Positions 62,046-64,000 of a stretch of DNA of 64,000 nt are shown piece after piece. The translations under genes were made by a program, and so were the position numbers. Origin of the DNA: Apostichopus japonicus (Eukaryota > Echinodermata > Holothuroidea > Aspidochirotida > Stichopodidae); contig NC_092578.1 of NCBI RefSeq assembly GCF_037975245.1, positions 6,305,001 to 6,369,000 on the forward strand, given 5' to 3'. Each line of letters starts with the position of its first letter. Position 1 is the first letter of the stretch. The notes beneath the pieces were generated by a model that was given only the letters and a program-made list of their open reading frames with translations, was not told the origin of the DNA and made no database searches.

Positions 62046-63026
62046 ATGTGGGAAAAATTGCATGGGGTGTGGCTACAACAATAATGAAGGACTGGATATA
62101 CCTCTCTTAATTTATAATGAGTATGGATAAGAAAATATATAAAAAAGTGAAATGAAAGTAAAAGACCTTTTTCAGCAGGTACCAGTATCTTTGAACCTTT
62201 TACCACCTAACTACCACACTACCACACTAGAGAGATTGCTGTTACCAGCGATACAAACGACCCTCACAGAATGTACAACTTGTCATTCATTGGCTTCCAG
62301 TGACTTATCTTCAAACTGCAATATGCAAATCACACTTGTACAGGAGATTGCCAATGAAGTGGATAAAAATGAGAAAGTGCCTGGTAAAGAAGTCTACTAA
62401 TTCGAATTTTAATAAAAAAAAGCCTTTCTGTTTAACAGAGAGCATATTTATGAAAGGTTCAAGTGGGTTTTAGAGGGTTCTTGTGAGTAAGTGGTTGATA
62501 AATTAATCAAGCTGCCATGAACAATAGTGGCAACAGTGGAAAAATTATTCAAGGAATATTTAAACGCATATGCTAGAATTGTTGATTGCACATGAATTGT
62601 CTTTCATCTTCTAATTGCTATAATGGCACGGTAGATTTGAAACTCTAAACCGATTAAAATAGTTTTTAATTGCCAAGTGACCTACTTTCCGATGTGATAT
62701 TAAGTTGGTGTGTTTTTCCTCCAATAAATTATAAAGAACATTTTCTCATGAATGAGTATCATTTATCACCAGAAGAAAACTTCAGAACAATTATAAATAT
62801 AATTTTAATTTCATACCTTCCTTCTCCATCCTTTCTTCCCCTTCCTTACCATCGCTCTCCAAACCTCTCCCACCCTCACCCTCTCCCACCCTCTCCCACC
62901 CTCACCCTCTCCCAGCAAACAAAGTAATGATAATAATCATATGGAAAAAGGAAAACTGGTACACATGTAAAATAGCAGTAGAAAATGTATAGTTGTCTTT
63001 CAAACAAATTGCCCACTGTATACTTT

Positions 63027-63453
63027 CTTGAGATAAAATAAAATAAATCCAGTCATGCCATTTGTCATCAAAAAACAAACATATTCAAAGGTTCCGCTCA
63101 GAACAGTGGCATCCTATTTATAGAAACAAGGTATCAACCCCATGGTGACCCTTTGTCATGGTTCAAGAAGCTTGGACTTAATGGATAATAATATATCCAT
63201 GGTTCATGCATAACTGTTAAAAACTAAAGTATATACCAACTTGAGGTAAAATAAAATAAATCCTGTCATGCCATTTGTCATTAAAAAAACAAACATATTC
63301 AAAGGTTCAGCTTAGAACAGTGGCATCCTATTTATAGAAACAAGGTATCAACCCCATGGTGACCCTTTGTCATGGTTCAAGAAGCTTGGACTTAATAGAT
63401 AATAATATATCCATGGTTCATGCATAACTGTTAAAAACTAAAGTATATACCAA
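63027..63453. repeat. Tandem duplication, period 213 bp
   Basis: Two head-to-tail copies (63027-63239 and 63240-63453) are nearly identical, differing at a handful of positions such as CCAGTCATGCC/CCTGTCATGCC and GGTTCCGCTC/GGTTCAGCTT. High identity suggests a recent event. Confidence 0.93.
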
Positions 63454-64000
63454 ATAGTAGCAGCATTTAAAGTCAATAACAGCCATTAACTAGCTGTAAA
63501 GTACTTGGATAGGTTGTCATGGTAATAGATTAACTTCCATTTAAGGGGTTCCAGAACAGTGTCAAGTGCTCTGGTGTTTGTGGAAGCCTTCGGAAGGCTA
63601 AATTAAATAGAGCTTTCAACGGGATTAGGACTTAAAAAAAAAACACACCCTTCTGAAATGATTCCAGCAGAGTTGGTTCACCACATACAAACTTGCATGT
63701 GGGGTAAGCCTCTTAGCACAGCTTTAAGTAGATGAAGGAGGTGGGCTGCAGGTAGCCTGGTAAAGTTTAAAGTTGTTTTCTCCGTCTCAAAATGTAGACG
63801 AAATAAGAAGCAGGAAGCGTCCTTTACACATAATTATACTTTGAAAATGGAAACCTTACAAATAAATAGGATAAAAACAAAATGTTAAATATTATCATCA
63901 AAATATACCTTTCGTGAAGTGATTTAAATGAAGCGTTTTTAATTAAACCGATGGAAATTGGTCTGAATTTGTATATTTTAGTTTGAGCACCAAATTCTTC

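Larger units (their letters stand above)
54061..64000. other. Upstream flank without recognised genes
   Basis: About 10 kb upstream of the RBMS start contains the family B SINE, a pyrimidine-rich C/T tract (54955-55015), an 11-bp minisatellite (60.27 kb), a 16-base C run (about 61053), a 17-bp minisatellite (61.9 kb), C/T-rich sequence at 62.82-62.91 kb and a 213-bp duplication (63.0 kb). An 82-codon plus-strand frame at 62152-62400 has ordinary composition but no recognisable similarity. Confidence 0.6.

Noticed and set aside
61857-62206. Pro/Cys-rich frames on the minus strand
   Set aside because: They are reverse translations of the 17-bp minisatellite.
62152-62400. 82-codon plus-strand frame with ordinary amino-acid composition
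   Set aside because: No family similarity recognised and no convincing neighbouring exons. It could be an exon of an unseen gene but there is no support.

Overview
This is a stretch of AT-rich animal nuclear DNA dominated by one multi-exon gene on the minus strand. Eleven coding exons between 52990 and 5242 splice into a 398-residue protein. All junctions are GT-AG and all codon phases agree. The protein has two RRMs, matches the RBMS (MSSP/Scr) family of single-stranded-nucleic-acid-binding proteins, and ends in a family-like low-complexity tail. The vertebrate paralogues RBMS1, RBMS2 and RBMS3 are about 400-440 residues long. The protein is clearly RBMS but differs from vertebrate forms at the N-terminus and after RRM2. 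The introns hold AGGTCA-rich repeats, tRNA-derived SINEs and a hammerhead-like Penelope-type remnant. This suggests an invertebrate, and I guess an echinoderm or other invertebrate deuterostome. The species cannot be fixed from this window.

Layout from right to left, the direction of transcription. 53-64 kb: upstream flank with a tRNA-derived SINE (55.5 kb), minisatellites (60.27, 61.9 kb), a 213-bp tandem duplication (63.0-63.45 kb) and a weak candidate promoter (53.4-54.1 kb). 52.99 kb: exon 1 with the start codon. 45.78-52.92 kb: intron 1 with an AU microsatellite just after the donor and another SINE. 45.55-45.78 kb: exon 2, covering the Ser/Pro linker and the start of RRM1. 25.4-45.5 kb: 20-kb intron 2. 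This is the main repeat reservoir: a 2.7-kb element of AGGTCA-rich tandem units, a MITE copy, hairpins and a hammerhead-like motif. 23-25.4 kb: exons 3 and 4, completing RRM1. 13-23 kb: intron 4 with a second MITE copy. 5.2-13 kb: exons 5-11, holding RRM2, a Gln-rich stretch and the C-terminal tail. 1-5.2 kb: AT-rich DNA that is probably 3' UTR plus downstream flank.

No second protein-coding gene, rRNA, bona fide tRNA gene or CRISPR could be supported. Most open frames outside the exons are short, lack family similarity and fall in repeats. The most notable non-coding observations are: (i) a family of elements sharing TTCCTTGC/GCAAGGAA ends, the largest packed with nuclear-receptor-type half-sites in repeated DR4-DR5-DR1 order; (ii) an intron that is about 60% a degenerate pentanucleotide/15-mer satellite; (iii) AU-rich repeats inside the gene of an AU-binding protein, which raises possible autoregulation; (iv) a splice acceptor whose polypyrimidine tract is a (TC)n microsatellite; (v) a decayed hammerhead-like ribozyme core.
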